Below, in pieces: positions 16,823-25,651 of a DNA stretch of 64,000 bases; position 1 is the stretch's first letter, and each line of letters begins with the position of its first letter. Under the pieces are notes generated by a model, which saw only the letters and a program-made list of their open reading frames with translations, did no database searches and was not told the origin of the DNA. A program made the translations under genes and the position numbers. Origin of the DNA: an uncultured Gellertiella sp. (GTDB lineage: Bacteria; Pseudomonadota; Alphaproteobacteria; Rhizobiales; Rhizobiaceae); contig NZ_OY735139.1 in the NCBI RefSeq assembly GCF_963457605.1, positions 248,001 through 312,000 of the forward strand, in the 5' to 3' direction.

Positions 16823-17811
16823 CCTCGCTCCCGGTCTCCGTCGGTGACTTCAAGCCCGAGCAGGTTCCAGCTCTGCTCCATATGCGGCGGCAACGGCGCG
16901 GTGATCTTCAGGCGACCGCCGCTCGGATGCGGAATGTCGATATGGCGGGCGTGGAGATGCAGGCGTTTCTGCATGCCGCCGGGGAAATCCCAGTTCGGAT
17001 CGTCCTCGAAATATTTCGGGTCGCCGATGATCGGGTGGCCGATATGCAGCGCATGCACGCGCAACTGATGGGTACGGCCGGTATAGGGTTCCATTTCCAG
17101 CCAGCACAGGCTCTGCGCGGCGGTGTCAATGATCCGGTAGAAGGACACCGCGTGATCGGCCCCATCCTCGCCATGTTTGGCAATCAGCATCCGGTCGCCA
17201 TCCGGCGTCTGTTCCTTGACCAGCCAGGTCGAGATCTTGTCGTCCTTCTTGCGCGGCACGCCCTTGACCAGTGCCCAGTAGGTCTTCTTGGTGTCGCGCT
17301 CGCGGAAGGCGGCGGTGAGCTTCTGTGCGGCACCCCTTGTGCGGGCAATGACCAGAACCCCCGACGTATCCCGGTCGAGCCGGTGCACCAGCCGGGGCTT
17401 TTCGCCGCGCGGACTGGTCCAGGCCTCGAGCATCTGGTCGATATGCCGGTTGACGCCCGATCCGCCCTGCACCGCAAGGCCTGCCGGCTTGTTGAGCACG
17501 ATGACCTTGTCGTCCTCATGCAGCAGCATGCGCGACAAAAGCTCGTGGTCGCCGGCATGTTTCAGATCACGCCCGGCAATCGGACCGGCCTTGTCGGCCT
17601 TGTCAACGTCGAGCGGCGGAATGCGCACCATCTGGCCCGGCTGCACCCGCGCATCGGATTTAACCCGGCCGCCATCCACCCGCACCTGACCGGAACGCAG
17701 CAGCTTCTGCAAGGGACCGAAGCCAAGGCCCGGATAGTGCACCTTGAACCAGCGATCGAGGCGCATGCCCGCCTCGTCCTGTTCCACCATGATATGCTCA
17801 ATCCCTGCCAT
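16819..17811 (-). CDS. rluC: RluA-family 23S rRNA pseudouridine synthase (RluC-like)
   Basis: A 330-residue RNA-modifying enzyme. The N-terminal S4 domain (about 15-80, MRLDRWFKVHYPGLGFGPLQ) binds RNA. The catalytic domain carries RLVHRLDRDTSGVLVIA with the nucleophilic Asp, plus MEPYTGRTHQLRVH and GHPIIGDPKY. The family member that makes pseudouridines 955, 2504 and 2580 (RluC) is the nearest fit, but RluA-type specificities cannot be separated with certainty by eye. It begins the rluC-HAD-ATP12 group, about 115 bp after crcB on the same strand. Confidence 0.88.
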   Translation of the reverse strand: MAGIEHIMVEQDEAGMRLDRWFKVHYPGLGFGPLQKLLRSGQVRVDGGRVKSDARVQPGQMVRIPPLDVDKADKAGPIAGRDLKHAGDHELLSRMLLHEDDKVIVLNKPAGLAVQGGSGVNRHIDQMLEAWTSPRGEKPRLVHRLDRDTSGVLVIARTRGAAQKLTAAFRERDTKKTYWALVKGVPRKKDDKISTWLVKEQTPDGDRMLIAKHGEDGADHAVSFYRIIDTAAQSLCWLEMEPYTGRTHQLRVHALHIGHPIIGDPKYFEDDPNWDFPGGMQKRLHLHARHIDIPHPSGGRLKITAPLPPHMEQSWNLLGLEVTDGDRERG

Positions 17812-17926
17812 CGGTCCTGTCCTGTCGCTTTTTTCGGGGCAAACCCCAAGTCTGAAGGCTGGCTTTAGAGTATTTCCGTGGCGATGGGAAAGCAGAAATC
17901 ACCCATAAGGCCGAATTTCCGGCCTT

Positions 17927-18304
17927 TCAGAGCCATGCACGGGCCAGCATCAGCCCGCCCGCCACCGCCAGCAGTGACAGTCCGACGCTGGCTGCGATGT
18001 AGAGCAGCGCCAGGCCAGCCTGCCCGCGTTCCAGCAGGGCGATGGAATCCAGCGAAAACGAGGAGAAGGTGGTAAAGCCGCCGAGAAAGCCGGTGACCAG
18101 CAGCAGCCGGACCGGCTCGGACGCATTGAAGCGCCGCGCAATCGCCTCGACGAATACCCCGATGACAAATGACCCCGCCACATTCACGCTGATCGTGCCC
18201 CAGGGAAATCCCGGCCCCATCAGCCGCGTGGCGGCCAGCCCCGTCGCATAGCGAAAGACCGATCCCGTGGCGCCACCGACGGCGACCAGAAGCATGTTCA
18301 ACAT
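17927..18304 (-). CDS. crcB: Fluoride ion channel CrcB/Fluc
   Basis: A 125-residue, four-helix inner-membrane fluoride exporter that works as a dual-topology dimer. Family motifs visible: GGATGSVFRY near the N-terminus, GTISVNVAGSFVIG, and GFLGGFTTFSSFS with the phenylalanines of the fluoride pore and the Na+-binding turn. I place the start at 18304 (MLNMLLVAVGG); an in-frame ATG at 18337 would add an atypical soluble tail. No fluoride riboswitch consensus is apparent in the leader up to 18474. Transcription may continue into rluC. Confidence 0.93.
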   Translation of the reverse strand: MLNMLLVAVGGATGSVFRYATGLAATRLMGPGFPWGTISVNVAGSFVIGVFVEAIARRFNASEPVRLLLVTGFLGGFTTFSSFSLDSIALLERGQAGLALLYIAASVGLSLLAVAGGLMLARAWL

Positions 18305-18486
18305 TCCACTGCCCCATGATTCATCCGTTAACCTCACCCTCGACTATAGAGGAAAGCACCGGTGATTTTTCACGCAAAAGCACGGGATCACTCAAATCCT
18401 AACAAATTCCTCAACAAAGCATGAAGAGGCCAGAGGTACCGTAAGCGCAATCGGTATTGTCCTGGTGATTTCTCGTGGTCCAAATC

Positions 18487-18747
18487 ATGTCCATATCGGC
18501 CAACACGGCCGCAATAGCCATGGAGGCGTTGAGGCCCATGCCCCGCAAGGGCGCGAAGGCAAGTGTTGACGAAAATTCCCGCATCGCCCAGCGCAGTGAT
18601 CCCGAAAATCAAAGCGATTCCATCCTGCCACCGTCCGAGACGATCTCCGCCGTTTCCGCTCGTCTGGCGATGCTCGACAATGGCAATTACAAGCAGCAGA
18701 CCACCCTCAGACAGGCGGTCAATGCCTATATGAATTCTGAGTTCTGA
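18487..18747 (+). CDS. Small hypothetical protein, 86 aa
   Basis: Not recognised. It is an Ala/Ser-rich, partly polar protein. The C-terminal half (SETISAVSARLAMLDNGNYK, then QQTTLRQAVNAYMNSEF) predicts two helices; the N-terminal half is low complexity. There is no membrane helix or signal peptide. The start may be the ATG at 18487 or a GTG at 18475; neither has a strong ribosome binding site. The case for a real gene is that a good rho-independent terminator begins 22 bp after its stop and no other gene uses it. Confidence 0.5.
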   Translation: MSISANTAAIAMEALRPMPRKGAKASVDENSRIAQRSDPENQSDSILPPSETISAVSARLAMLDNGNYKQQTTLRQAVNAYMNSEF

Positions 18748-18768
18748 CTATTTGAGACATTTTGACTT

Positions 18769-18805
18769 GGCATGGCGACAGCACCTCGGGTTGCCGTGCC
18801 TTTTT
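18769..18805 (+). terminator. Rho-independent terminator after the 18487 ORF
   Basis: GGCATGGCGAC (18769-18779) pairs with GTTGCCGTGCC (18790-18800) through nine Watson-Crick and two G-U pairs and is followed by TTTTTATT. It ends the transcript of the small upstream ORF. Confidence 0.78.
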
Positions 18806-18872
18806 ATTCCCGGCCCCCGGCTGATATCTCATCCCCTGCCCCTGATCCTCCGCCCCGACCCGGCAGAAGACC

Positions 18873-18898
18873 GGTGTTCCAGCAGATGTTGGAACACC
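18873..18898 (+). other. 9-bp perfect hairpin upstream of the glycine riboswitch
   Basis: GGTGTTCCA/TGGAACACC with an 8-nt loop, followed about 17 bp later by a run of seven Ts (TCTTTTTTTCAG). It may be a second, weaker terminator or an operator ahead of the gcv transcript. The gcv promoter must lie between here and about 18979. Confidence 0.4.
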
Positions 18899-18978
18899 AT
18901 CAATCACGGCATCTTTTTTTCAGCCTGCGACATTTGGGGCTTGCCAAGCGTCATCCGAGCGCGATAATTGCGACATTC

Positions 18979-19140
18979 TGTTGGGAGAAGCCGCTTCGCT
19001 GCGGTGCCGAAGGAGCAACCGCCCCGGAAACTCTCAGGCAAAAGGACCAGCAGAAGCCTAAGGAAAATCTGGAGAGTTGCAGCCCGTCTGGGGTTGTGCG
19101 CCGAAGGGATAACAATCTCAGGCAAAAGGACAGAGGGGGC
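18979..19140 (+). promoter_or_regulatory. Tandem glycine riboswitch controlling gcvTHP
   Basis: Two glycine aptamers in series. The first contains GCCGAAGGAGCAACC and CTCTCAGGCAAAAGGACC (19005-19048); the second contains GCGCCGAAGGGATAACAATC and TCAGGCAAAAGGACAGAGGG (19098-19139). GCCGAAGG and CAGGCAAAAGGAC are the invariant core elements of this class. The linker between the two is short. Glycine binding normally switches on expression of the glycine cleavage genes. No obvious intrinsic terminator lies between the second aptamer and the gcvT TTG start at 19211, so control may act on translation initiation. Confidence 0.95.
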
Positions 19141-19210
19141 TCAAACCACGGCAGAGCCATGCCGAGAACCGAGCCCAGCGCGCGCCCGCGTGCCATCCTG
19201 GAGGTCCGTC

Positions 19211-20350
19211 TTGGACGAATCGTCAACACTTCTGAAGACACCCCTTCACGCCCAGCATGTGTCGCTTGGAGCCCGCATGGTGCCCTTTGCCGGCTACGAC
19301 ATGCCGGTGCAATATCCGGCAGGCGTGCTGAAGGAACATCTGCACACCCGCACTGCCGCGGGCCTGTTCGATGTTTCCCACATGGGTCAGGTGACCCTGC
19401 GCGCCCGCTCCGGCAACAACCGCGATGCGGCGCTGGCGCTCGAAAGCCTGGTGCCGGTCGATGTCGCCGGTCTTCCTCCCGGCCGCCAGCGCTATGGCCT
19501 GTTTACCAGTGCCGAAGGCGGCATTCTCGATGACCTGATGATCACCAACCGCGGCGATCACCTGTTTCTGGTGGTCAATGCCGGCTGCAAGGAAGCGGAT
19601 TTCGCCCATCTCGAACGGCATCTGGGCAGCACCTGCGAAGTCACCCCCTTGCGCGACCGCGCCCTGCTGGCGCTGCAGGGGCCGAAGGCTGAGGACGCGC
19701 TTGCCCGCCTTTCGCCCGATGTCGCCGCCATGCGCTTCATGGATGTGATTATGACCCGGCTGGTCGGCGGGGACTGCATCGTTTCGCGGTCGGGCTATTC
19801 CGGCGAGGACGGCTATGAAATCTCCGTGCCGGAGGATCATGCCGAAGCGCTGGCAAAGGCGCTGCTCGCCATCGAAGGCGTCGAGCCGATTGGCCTCGGG
19901 GCCCGCGATTCACTGCGGCTCGAAGCCGGTCTCTGCCTCTATGGCAACGATATCGACACCGGCACGACCCCTGTCGAGGCAGCCCTTGAATGGGCAATCC
20001 AGAAGGCTCGCCGCTCCGGTGGCGCACGGGCGGGCGGCTTTCCGGGAGCTGCACGCATCCTTGGCGAACTCGACAATGGCGCATCCCGCCGCCGGGTCGG
20101 GCTGAAGCCGGAAGGCCGGGCACCGGTACGCAACCACACGCCGCTGTTTGCCGATCCCGAAGGCGCGCAAAAGCTTGGCGAGGTCTCTTCCGGGACCTTC
20201 GGCCCTTCGGTCGAGGGTCCGGTGGCGATGGGCTACCTGCCTGGTTCGCACGCCACAATTGGCACCGAAATCTATGCGGAGGTGCGGGGCAAATACCTGC
20301 CCGTCACCGTCACCGCCCTCCCCTTCGTCACCCCCACCTACAAGCGCTGA
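19211..20350 (+). CDS. gcvT: Glycine cleavage system T protein (aminomethyltransferase)
   Basis: Transfers the methylene group from aminomethyl-lipoyl GcvH to tetrahydrofolate and releases ammonia. The 379-residue protein has the typical start [19 protein letters not shown], [26 protein letters not shown], and the C-terminal PVAMGYLP segment. The start is a TTG at 19211: GGAGG lies 6 nt upstream (19200-19204) and the first residues match rhizobial GcvT proteins, whereas no ATG is suitably placed. A riboswitch precedes the gene and gcvH follows 34 bp later, forming a gcvTHP operon. Confidence 0.96.
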   Translation: MDESSTLLKTPLHAQHVSLGARMVPFAGYDMPVQYPAGVLKEHLHTRTAAGLFDVSHMGQVTLRARSGNNRDAALALESLVPVDVAGLPPGRQRYGLFTSAEGGILDDLMITNRGDHLFLVVNAGCKEADFAHLERHLGSTCEVTPLRDRALLALQGPKAEDALARLSPDVAAMRFMDVIMTRLVGGDCIVSRSGYSGEDGYEISVPEDHAEALAKALLAIEGVEPIGLGARDSLRLEAGLCLYGNDIDTGTTPVEAALEWAIQKARRSGGARAGGFPGAARILGELDNGASRRRVGLKPEGRAPVRNHTPLFADPEGAQKLGEVSSGTFGPSVEGPVAMGYLPGSHATIGTEIYAEVRGKYLPVTVTALPFVTPTYKR

Positions 20351-20384
20351 CCGGCGATCCCAGCAAATAGAGAGAGGACCTTTG

Positions 20385-20747
20385 ATGTTGAAATTTACCA
20401 GCGAACACGAGTGGCTGAAGATCGAAAACGGCGTGGCCACCGTCGGTATTACCAGACATGCGGCAGAACAGCTGGGCGATCTCGTCTTCGTCGAACTGCC
20501 CGCCCCCGGCAGTGCCTTCGGCAAGGGCGACAATGCGGCAACCGTGGAATCGGTGAAGGCCGCCTCCGAAGTCTATTGCCCGCTCGACGGGGAAATCACC
20601 GAAAGCAATGACGCCATCGTTGCCGATCCCGCGCTGGTCAGCAGCGATCCGGAAGGGTCCGGCTGGTTCTTCAGGCTGAAGCTTGCCAATCCCGCCGATG
20701 CCGAAGGCCTGCTGGATGAGGCCGCCTACAAGGAGTTGATTGCCTGA
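20385..20747 (+). CDS. gcvH: Glycine cleavage system H protein
   Basis: The 120-residue lipoyl carrier that shuttles the aminomethyl group between GcvP, GcvT and the L protein. The lipoylation site is Lys58 in [14 protein letters not shown]. The start at 20385 is preceded by AGAGAGGACC. The stop and the gcvP start share one base (TGATG), so GcvH and GcvP are translationally coupled. Lipoylation requires octanoyl transfer by LipB (5632-6375 in this window) and then LipA. Confidence 0.97.
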   Translation: MLKFTSEHEWLKIENGVATVGITRHAAEQLGDLVFVELPAPGSAFGKGDNAATVESVKAASEVYCPLDGEITESNDAIVADPALVSSDPEGSGWFFRLKLANPADAEGLLDEAAYKELIA

Positions 20748-23611
20748 TGCCCTCTCCCGTCGAATTTTCCTTTACCGATTACAAGCCCTATGATTTCGCC
20801 AACCGGCGGCATATCGGCCCCTCGCCGAGCGAAATGGCGGCGATGCTCGAGGTCGTCGGCTATCCGACGCTCGACGCGATGATCGACGACACGGTTCCGC
20901 CGTCGATCCGCCAGAAGCAGCCGCTGGCATGGGGCGCGCCGATGACCGAGCGCGAGGCGCTCGACCGGCTGCGCGAGATCGCCAACAAGAACCAGAATCT
21001 CGTCTCGCTGATCGGCCAGGGCTATCACGGCACCATCACGCCGCCGGTGATCCAGCGCTGCATTCTGGAAAACCCCGCCTGGTACACCGCCTATACGCCC
21101 TATCAGCCGGAAATCTCGCAAGGCCGGCTGGAAGCGCTGCTGAACTTCCAGACCATGGTCTGCGACCTCACCGGCCTCGACGTCGCCAATGCCTCGCTGC
21201 TCGATGAAGCGACTGCTGCCGCCGAAGCCATGGCGATGGCCGAACGGGTCTCGACATCGAAGGCGAAGGCCTTCTTCGTTGACGAGAATTGCCATGCCCA
21301 GACCATCGCCCTCATCCATACCCGCGCCGAGCCGCTTGGCTGGGAGGTGATCGTCGGCAATCCGCACCGCGATCTCGATCCGGCTGGACTGTTCGGCGCG
21401 ATCTTCCAGTATCCCGGCACCTATGGCCATGCCACGGATTTCACCCGGCAGATCGCCGCCCTGCATGCCACAGGCGCCATCGCCACCGTTGCCGCCGATC
21501 CGCTGGCGCTGGCGCTGCTCAAATCCCCCGGCGACATGGGGGCCGATATCGCCATCGGCTGCACCCAGCGTTTCGGCGTGCCGATGGGCTATGGTGGCCC
21601 GCATGCGGCCTATATGGCGGTCAAGGACGCCTACAAGCGCTCGATGCCCGGGCGTCTGGTCGGTGTTTCCGTCGATGCGCGCGGCAACCGCGCCTATCGC
21701 CTGTCGCTCCAGACCCGCGAACAGCATATCCGCCGCGAAAAGGCGACCTCGAATATCTGCACCGCGCAGGTGCTGCTCGCCGTGATGGCATCGATGTATG
21801 CGGTTTTCCATGGTCCCGAAGGCCTGAAGGCCATCGCCCAGAGTGTGCATCTGAAAGCGGTGCGGTTGGCGATGGGGCTTGAAAAGCTCGGCTACGACGT
21901 CGAGCCGAAGGTGTTCTTCGACACGATCACCGTCAATGTCGGCCGCCTGCAGGGCGCGATCATGAAGGCGGCGGTGGCCGAGGGCGTCAACCTGCGCAAG
22001 ATCGGCCATGACCGGATCGGCATCAGCCTTGACGAACGGTCGCGACCGGCAACGCTGGAGGCGGTGTGGAAGGCCTTCGGCGGCGATTTCCGCATTCGCG
22101 AATTCGAGCCCGTCTATCGCCTCCCCGATACGCTGATGCGCACCAGCCCCTATCTCGAACATCCGATCTTCCACATGAACCGGGCCGAAAGCGAGATGAC
22201 CCGCTATATCCGGCGGCTCTCCGACCGGGATCTGGCGCTCGACCGTTCGATGATCCCGCTCGGCTCCTGCACGATGAAGCTCAACGCCACCGCCGAAATG
22301 CTGCCGATCACCTGGCCGGAATTTGCCGAGATCCATCCCTTCGCGCCGGAAAACCAGGCGCTGGGCTACCGGGAAATGATCGAGGACCTCTCCGCCAAGC
22401 TCTGCGCCGTCACCGGCTATGACGCCTTTTCCATGCAGCCGAATTCCGGGGCGCAAGGCGAATATGCGGGGCTGCTGACGATCCGCAACTACCATATCGC
22501 CCGGGGCGAAGGCCACCGCGACATCTGCCTGATCCCCACCTCCGCCCATGGCACCAACCCGGCCTCCGCCAACATGGCGGGGATGAAGGTGGTGCCGGTC
22601 AAGGCCCGGGAGAATGGCGATATCGACATGGAGGATTTCCGCGCCAAGGCGGAGCAGCATTCGGCCAACCTCTCCTGCTGCATGATCACCTATCCCTCCA
22701 CCCACGGGGTTTTCGAGGAATCGGTGAAGGATGTCTGCGATCTCGTCCATGCCCATGGCGGCCAGGTCTATCTCGACGGGGCCAACATGAATGCCATGGT
22801 TGGCCTGTCCCGCCCCGGTGACATCGGTTCGGATGTCTCGCATCTGAACCTGCACAAGACCTTCTGCATCCCGCATGGCGGCGGCGGTCCCGGCATGGGG
22901 CCGATTGGCGTCAAGGCCCATCTGGCCGCCTATCTGCCCGGCCATCCAGAATGGGCGGCAAAGGACGGTGCTGTCTCGGCAGCCCCCTTCGGCTCCGCCT
23001 CGATCCTGCCGATTTCCTGGAGCTACTGCCTGATGATGGGCGGCGAGGGCCTGACACAGGCAACCAAGGTGGCGATTCTCAACGCCAACTATATCGCCGC
23101 CCGGCTGAAGGGTGCCTATTCCGTGCTCTACACCTCGCGCAGCGGACGCGTGGCGCATGAATGCATCCTCGACACCAGACCCCTCAACGACAGCGCCGGC
23201 GTTTCCGTCGACGATATCGCCAAGCGGCTGATCGACTGCGGCTTCCATGCGCCGACCATGAGCTGGCCGGTGGCGGGAACGCTGATGATCGAGCCGACGG
23301 AATCGGAAACCAAGGCCGAGCTGGACCGGTTCTGCGATGCGATGCTGGCGATCCGCGCGGAAATTCGCGCCATCGAGGAGGGCCGGATGGACAAGGCCAA
23401 CAACCCGCTGAAGAACGCCCCCCATACGGTCGAAGATCTGGTCGGCGACTGGGAGCGGCCCTATTCCCGCGAACAGGCCTGCTTCCCGCCCGGAGCCTTC
23501 CGCGTCGACAAATACTGGCCACCGGTCAACCGCGTCGACAATGTCTATGGCGACCGCCATCTGGTCTGCACCTGCCCGCCGGTCGAAGACTATGCGGAGG
23601 CGGCCGAATAG
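20747..23611 (+). CDS. gcvP: Glycine dehydrogenase (decarboxylating), P protein
   Basis: The PLP-dependent 954-residue P protein decarboxylates glycine and loads the aminomethyl group on GcvH. It is the single-chain form (homologous N and C halves), the usual size. The PLP lysine is Lys704 in [18 protein letters not shown]; the N-terminal half begins [10 protein letters not shown]. The C-terminal half has [24 protein letters not shown]. It is coupled to gcvH by a one-base overlap and closed by a strong terminator 27 bp downstream. No L protein (lpd) gene is present here, as expected since Lpd is shared with other complexes. Confidence 0.97.
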   Translation: MPSPVEFSFTDYKPYDFANRRHIGPSPSEMAAMLEVVGYPTLDAMIDDTVPPSIRQKQPLAWGAPMTEREALDRLREIANKNQNLVSLIGQGYHGTITPPVIQRCILENPAWYTAYTPYQPEISQGRLEALLNFQTMVCDLTGLDVANASLLDEATAAAEAMAMAERVSTSKAKAFFVDENCHAQTIALIHTRAEPLGWEVIVGNPHRDLDPAGLFGAIFQYPGTYGHATDFTRQIAALHATGAIATVAADPLALALLKSPGDMGADIAIGCTQRFGVPMGYGGPHAAYMAVKDAYKRSMPGRLVGVSVDARGNRAYRLSLQTREQHIRREKATSNICTAQVLLAVMASMYAVFHGPEGLKAIAQSVHLKAVRLAMGLEKLGYDVEPKVFFDTITVNVGRLQGAIMKAAVAEGVNLRKIGHDRIGISLDERSRPATLEAVWKAFGGDFRIREFEPVYRLPDTLMRTSPYLEHPIFHMNRAESEMTRYIRRLSDRDLALDRSMIPLGSCTMKLNATAEMLPITWPEFAEIHPFAPENQALGYREMIEDLSAKLCAVTGYDAFSMQPNSGAQGEYAGLLTIRNYHIARGEGHRDICLIPTSAHGTNPASANMAGMKVVPVKARENGDIDMEDFRAKAEQHSANLSCCMITYPSTHGVFEESVKDVCDLVHAHGGQVYLDGANMNAMVGLSRPGDIGSDVSHLNLHKTFCIPHGGGGPGMGPIGVKAHLAAYLPGHPEWAAKDGAVSAAPFGSASILPISWSYCLMMGGEGLTQATKVAILNANYIAARLKGAYSVLYTSRSGRVAHECILDTRPLNDSAGVSVDDIAKRLIDCGFHAPTMSWPVAGTLMIEPTESETKAELDRFCDAMLAIRAEIRAIEEGRMDKANNPLKNAPHTVEDLVGDWERPYSREQACFPPGAFRVDKYWPPVNRVDNVYGDRHLVCTCPPVEDYAEAAE

Positions 23612-23637
23612 GCCGAACAGCGGTGACGCCAGACATC

Positions 23638-23674
23638 GAAAACCGCCGGGACGAAAGACGCCCGGCGGTTTTCT
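23638..23674. terminator. Terminator of the gcvTHP operon, probably bidirectional
   Basis: GAAAACCGCCGGG and CCCGGCGGTTTTC form a perfect 13-bp stem with a 10-nt loop, with a T-run on the plus strand and A-rich symmetry on the other. It lies between convergent gcvP and the LysE-type exporter gene, so it may serve both. Confidence 0.92.
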
Positions 23675-23692
23675 TCTGTTCAGGTTTTCAAA

Positions 23693-24325
23693 TTACCTCT
23701 GCGCTCCCGCAAGGGCCAGCGAGGCGCTGGTCAGCGCGAAAATGCCGAAGGCAATCAGGATCACGCCAGAGACGCGCGACACCCAGAGGGCAAAGCCGGG
23801 GGGAATCCGGTGCTTCAGCACCGTGACCGTGCCGCACAGGAAAAACCACCAGAGCAGCGAGCCGGTAAAGACACCTCCTGTGGTGACCAGCGCCGCAGAC
23901 CCCTGCCGGGCGAGGCCGAGGCCGGCAAAAATCGCGGCGAAGGACAGAATGGTCGCGGGATTGGAAAGCGTCAGCACGAAGGTCGTGGCGGTGACCTTCA
24001 GGAGATCGGTGACACCTGTGTCGGGAGCTGCCGGTTTGGGTTCCGTCCCCGCCCGCAGCGATTGCCAGCCGAGATAGAGCATGAAGGCCCCGCCGATAAT
24101 TCCGAGCGCCATCGACAGGCGGGCAAGCACCGCCGAGAAAACCGCAAATCCCGCCGCCGCCAGCACCGCATAGGCTCCGTCGGCGAGCGCCGTCCCGAGG
24201 CCTCCGGCAACACCCGCCCAAAAGCCGCGCGCCAGCGTCCTGTTGATGCAGAGCGCGCCGATGGGACCGAGCGGTGCGGCAATGGCCAGTCCCAGCACGA
24301 TCCCCTTCAGATAGACAAAGAGCAT
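23693..24325 (-). CDS. LysE-family amino-acid exporter
   Basis: A 210-residue inner-membrane translocator with about six hydrophobic segments. The N-terminus has the LysE-family signature GLAIAAPLGPIGALCINRTL with conserved prolines and glycine; another family feature is FVLTLSNPATILSF. Members export lysine, homoserine, threonine or other small metabolites, and the substrate cannot be told from sequence. The start at 24325 (MLFVYLKG) has CCGGAG upstream; the open frame extends to 24361 without a better site. It is convergent with gcvP and downstream of the small 24400 gene. Confidence 0.85.
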   Translation of the reverse strand: MLFVYLKGIVLGLAIAAPLGPIGALCINRTLARGFWAGVAGGLGTALADGAYAVLAAAGFAVFSAVLARLSMALGIIGGAFMLYLGWQSLRAGTEPKPAAPDTGVTDLLKVTATTFVLTLSNPATILSFAAIFAGLGLARQGSAALVTTGGVFTGSLLWWFFLCGTVTVLKHRIPPGFALWVSRVSGVILIAFGIFALTSASLALAGAQR

Positions 24326-24399
24326 CCCAAGGCTCCGGAGGAAAACACCACGAACCCGCAAAGCTTACCCGGCGCAGCGCGGGGGAACAAGACCGGGGC

Positions 24400-24573
24400 T
24401 TATTTCGACGACTTGAAACCCGAGCGGCGCTTGGCCGGTTTGCCGGTCGCCTCTTCTTCCGGTGCATCGGGATCGAGCGACAGCTGCACGGGATCCGCAG
24501 CCTTGACGGCGGCCTTTTTGGCCGGAGTTTCTGCCGTCGGGGCACTTTCCGGCTTCTGGGTAAATCTGATCAT
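24400..24573 (-). CDS. Small basic hypothetical protein, 57 aa
   Basis: Not recognised as a named family. It is very polar and Ala/Lys/Pro-rich, probably disordered: a short start MIRFTQKPESAP, an alternating A/K tract, an acidic centre (LDPDAPEEEATG) and a basic end (KPAKRRSGFKSSK). The start at 24573 has AAGCAGG upstream. Proteins of this look are common small conserved products in Rhizobiaceae. It lies alone between sufA and the LysE-type gene, about 180 bp beyond the sufA stop. Confidence 0.55.
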   Translation of the reverse strand: MIRFTQKPESAPTAETPAKKAAVKAADPVQLSLDPDAPEEEATGKPAKRRSGFKSSK

Positions 24574-24757
24574 CACATGCCTGCTTTCCAATTGCTGTCG
24601 ACGAGGATCGGCACGCGGCTCCGTCCTCGCCTGAATTATAGGTCGTGAAGATCATCCTACAGCATTTTGAAACGGGCAGGGCCAAATTCGCTGTCCATGC
24701 ACGCTTTCGGCGATCCGCCCGTGAACCGCCCTGGCGGGAATGGTGTTTGCGGCAGTT

Positions 24758-25150
24758 TTACCGGGTCTGGACCACCGCGTCGCCCCGGGCAGCAAGCGCT
24801 GCAAGATCGGCCGGCTTCAGCTCCACCGATTCGCCGCAGCCGCAGGCCGAGGTCTGGTTGGGATTGTGGAAGGTGAAGCCGGAGCGCAGCGTGGTCTGCT
24901 CGAAGCCCATTTCGGTGCCGAGCAGATAGAGAACCGCATGCGGGGCGACCCAGACGCGGGCCCCTTCATGTTCGATCAGGTCGTCCCGGGCATCGGGCTC
25001 GGTCACGAGGTCGATGGTATATTCCATGCCCGCGCAGCCGCCCTTCTTGACGCCAACGCGAATTCCGCGCGCATCCGGGCCGGATTTTTCGACGATGGCC
25101 TTCACCCGTGCGGCGGCGGCATCGTTGATCGTCATGATTGCGTAGCCCAT
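24758..25150 (-). CDS. sufA: A-type Fe-S cluster carrier protein
   Basis: A 130-residue HesB/IscA-family carrier that receives clusters from the SufBCD scaffold and passes them to apoproteins. The three cluster-binding cysteines are present: Cys39 in KKGGCAGMEY, and Cys103 and Cys105 in SACGCGESV. The length is normal. The start at 25150 follows AAGGAACAGG. It is the last gene of the suf operon, about 110 bp after sufT. Confidence 0.93.
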   Translation of the reverse strand: MGYAIMTINDAAAARVKAIVEKSGPDARGIRVGVKKGGCAGMEYTIDLVTEPDARDDLIEHEGARVWVAPHAVLYLLGTEMGFEQTTLRSGFTFHNPNQTSACGCGESVELKPADLAALAARGDAVVQTR

Positions 25151-25258
25151 CGGCCTGTTCCTTTCGTCACCGGAGGAAAGGTCCGGTGCCTCTTGAAGTC
25201 CGTCGCATCATTCTGCGAAACGCTCGTCGCCTGAATGTAAGATCTATCGGTAAAGGCT

Positions 25259-25639
25259 TCAATACCAGCCGACCGCAACCTGCGCCTCTTCCGACATCCG
25301 GTCCGCCGACCAGGGCGGATCGAAGGTAAGCTCGACCGTCACGCCCTGCACGCCCTCGACCGAACTGACGGCATTTTCCACCCAGCCCGGCATCTCGCCC
25401 GCAACCGGGCAGCCCGGAGCGGTCAGCGTCATGATGATCTTCACCATCCTGTCATCCTCGATGTCGATCTTGTAGATCAGTCCAAGCTCGAAGATGTCGG
25501 CGGGGATTTCCGGATCATAGACGGTCTTCAGCGCCGCGATGATGTCGTCGCTGAGGCGCGCGAGTTCTTCCGCCGGTATTGCCGATTGCACCAGTCCTTC
25601 GCGCAGATCGGCCTTCTGGTCGCTTGCAGCTTCACTCAT
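25259..25639 (-). CDS. sufT: SUF-system DUF59/MIP18-family protein
   Basis: A 126-residue protein of the DUF59 group, with the motif TVYDPEIPADIFELGLIYKI and the cysteine in LTAPGCPVAGEMP. SufT-type members act in maturation of Fe-S proteins, apparently helping delivery under high demand; the exact chemistry is unresolved. The start at 25639 has AGGAGATGG upstream. It lies 12 bp after sufS and before sufA, so it belongs to the suf operon. Confidence 0.9.
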   Translation of the reverse strand: MSEAASDQKADLREGLVQSAIPAEELARLSDDIIAALKTVYDPEIPADIFELGLIYKIDIEDDRMVKIIMTLTAPGCPVAGEMPGWVENAVSSVEGVQGVTVELTFDPPWSADRMSEEAQVAVGWY

Positions 25640-25651
25640 TGGGCCATCTCC

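Noticed and set aside
15467-17068. 533-codon plus-strand frame across ATP12, HAD and RluA genes
   Set aside because: It crosses three well-identified minus-strand genes and lacks any family-like sequence.
18305-18474. Fluoride riboswitch upstream of crcB
   Set aside because: I could not find the conserved GGxGAUGG start and pseudoknot elements on the minus-strand leader.
20726-23560. 944-codon minus-strand open frame opposite gcvP
   Set aside because: Antisense shadow. The plus strand encodes a full P protein with the PLP lysine, whereas the minus-strand translation has no recognisable domain.
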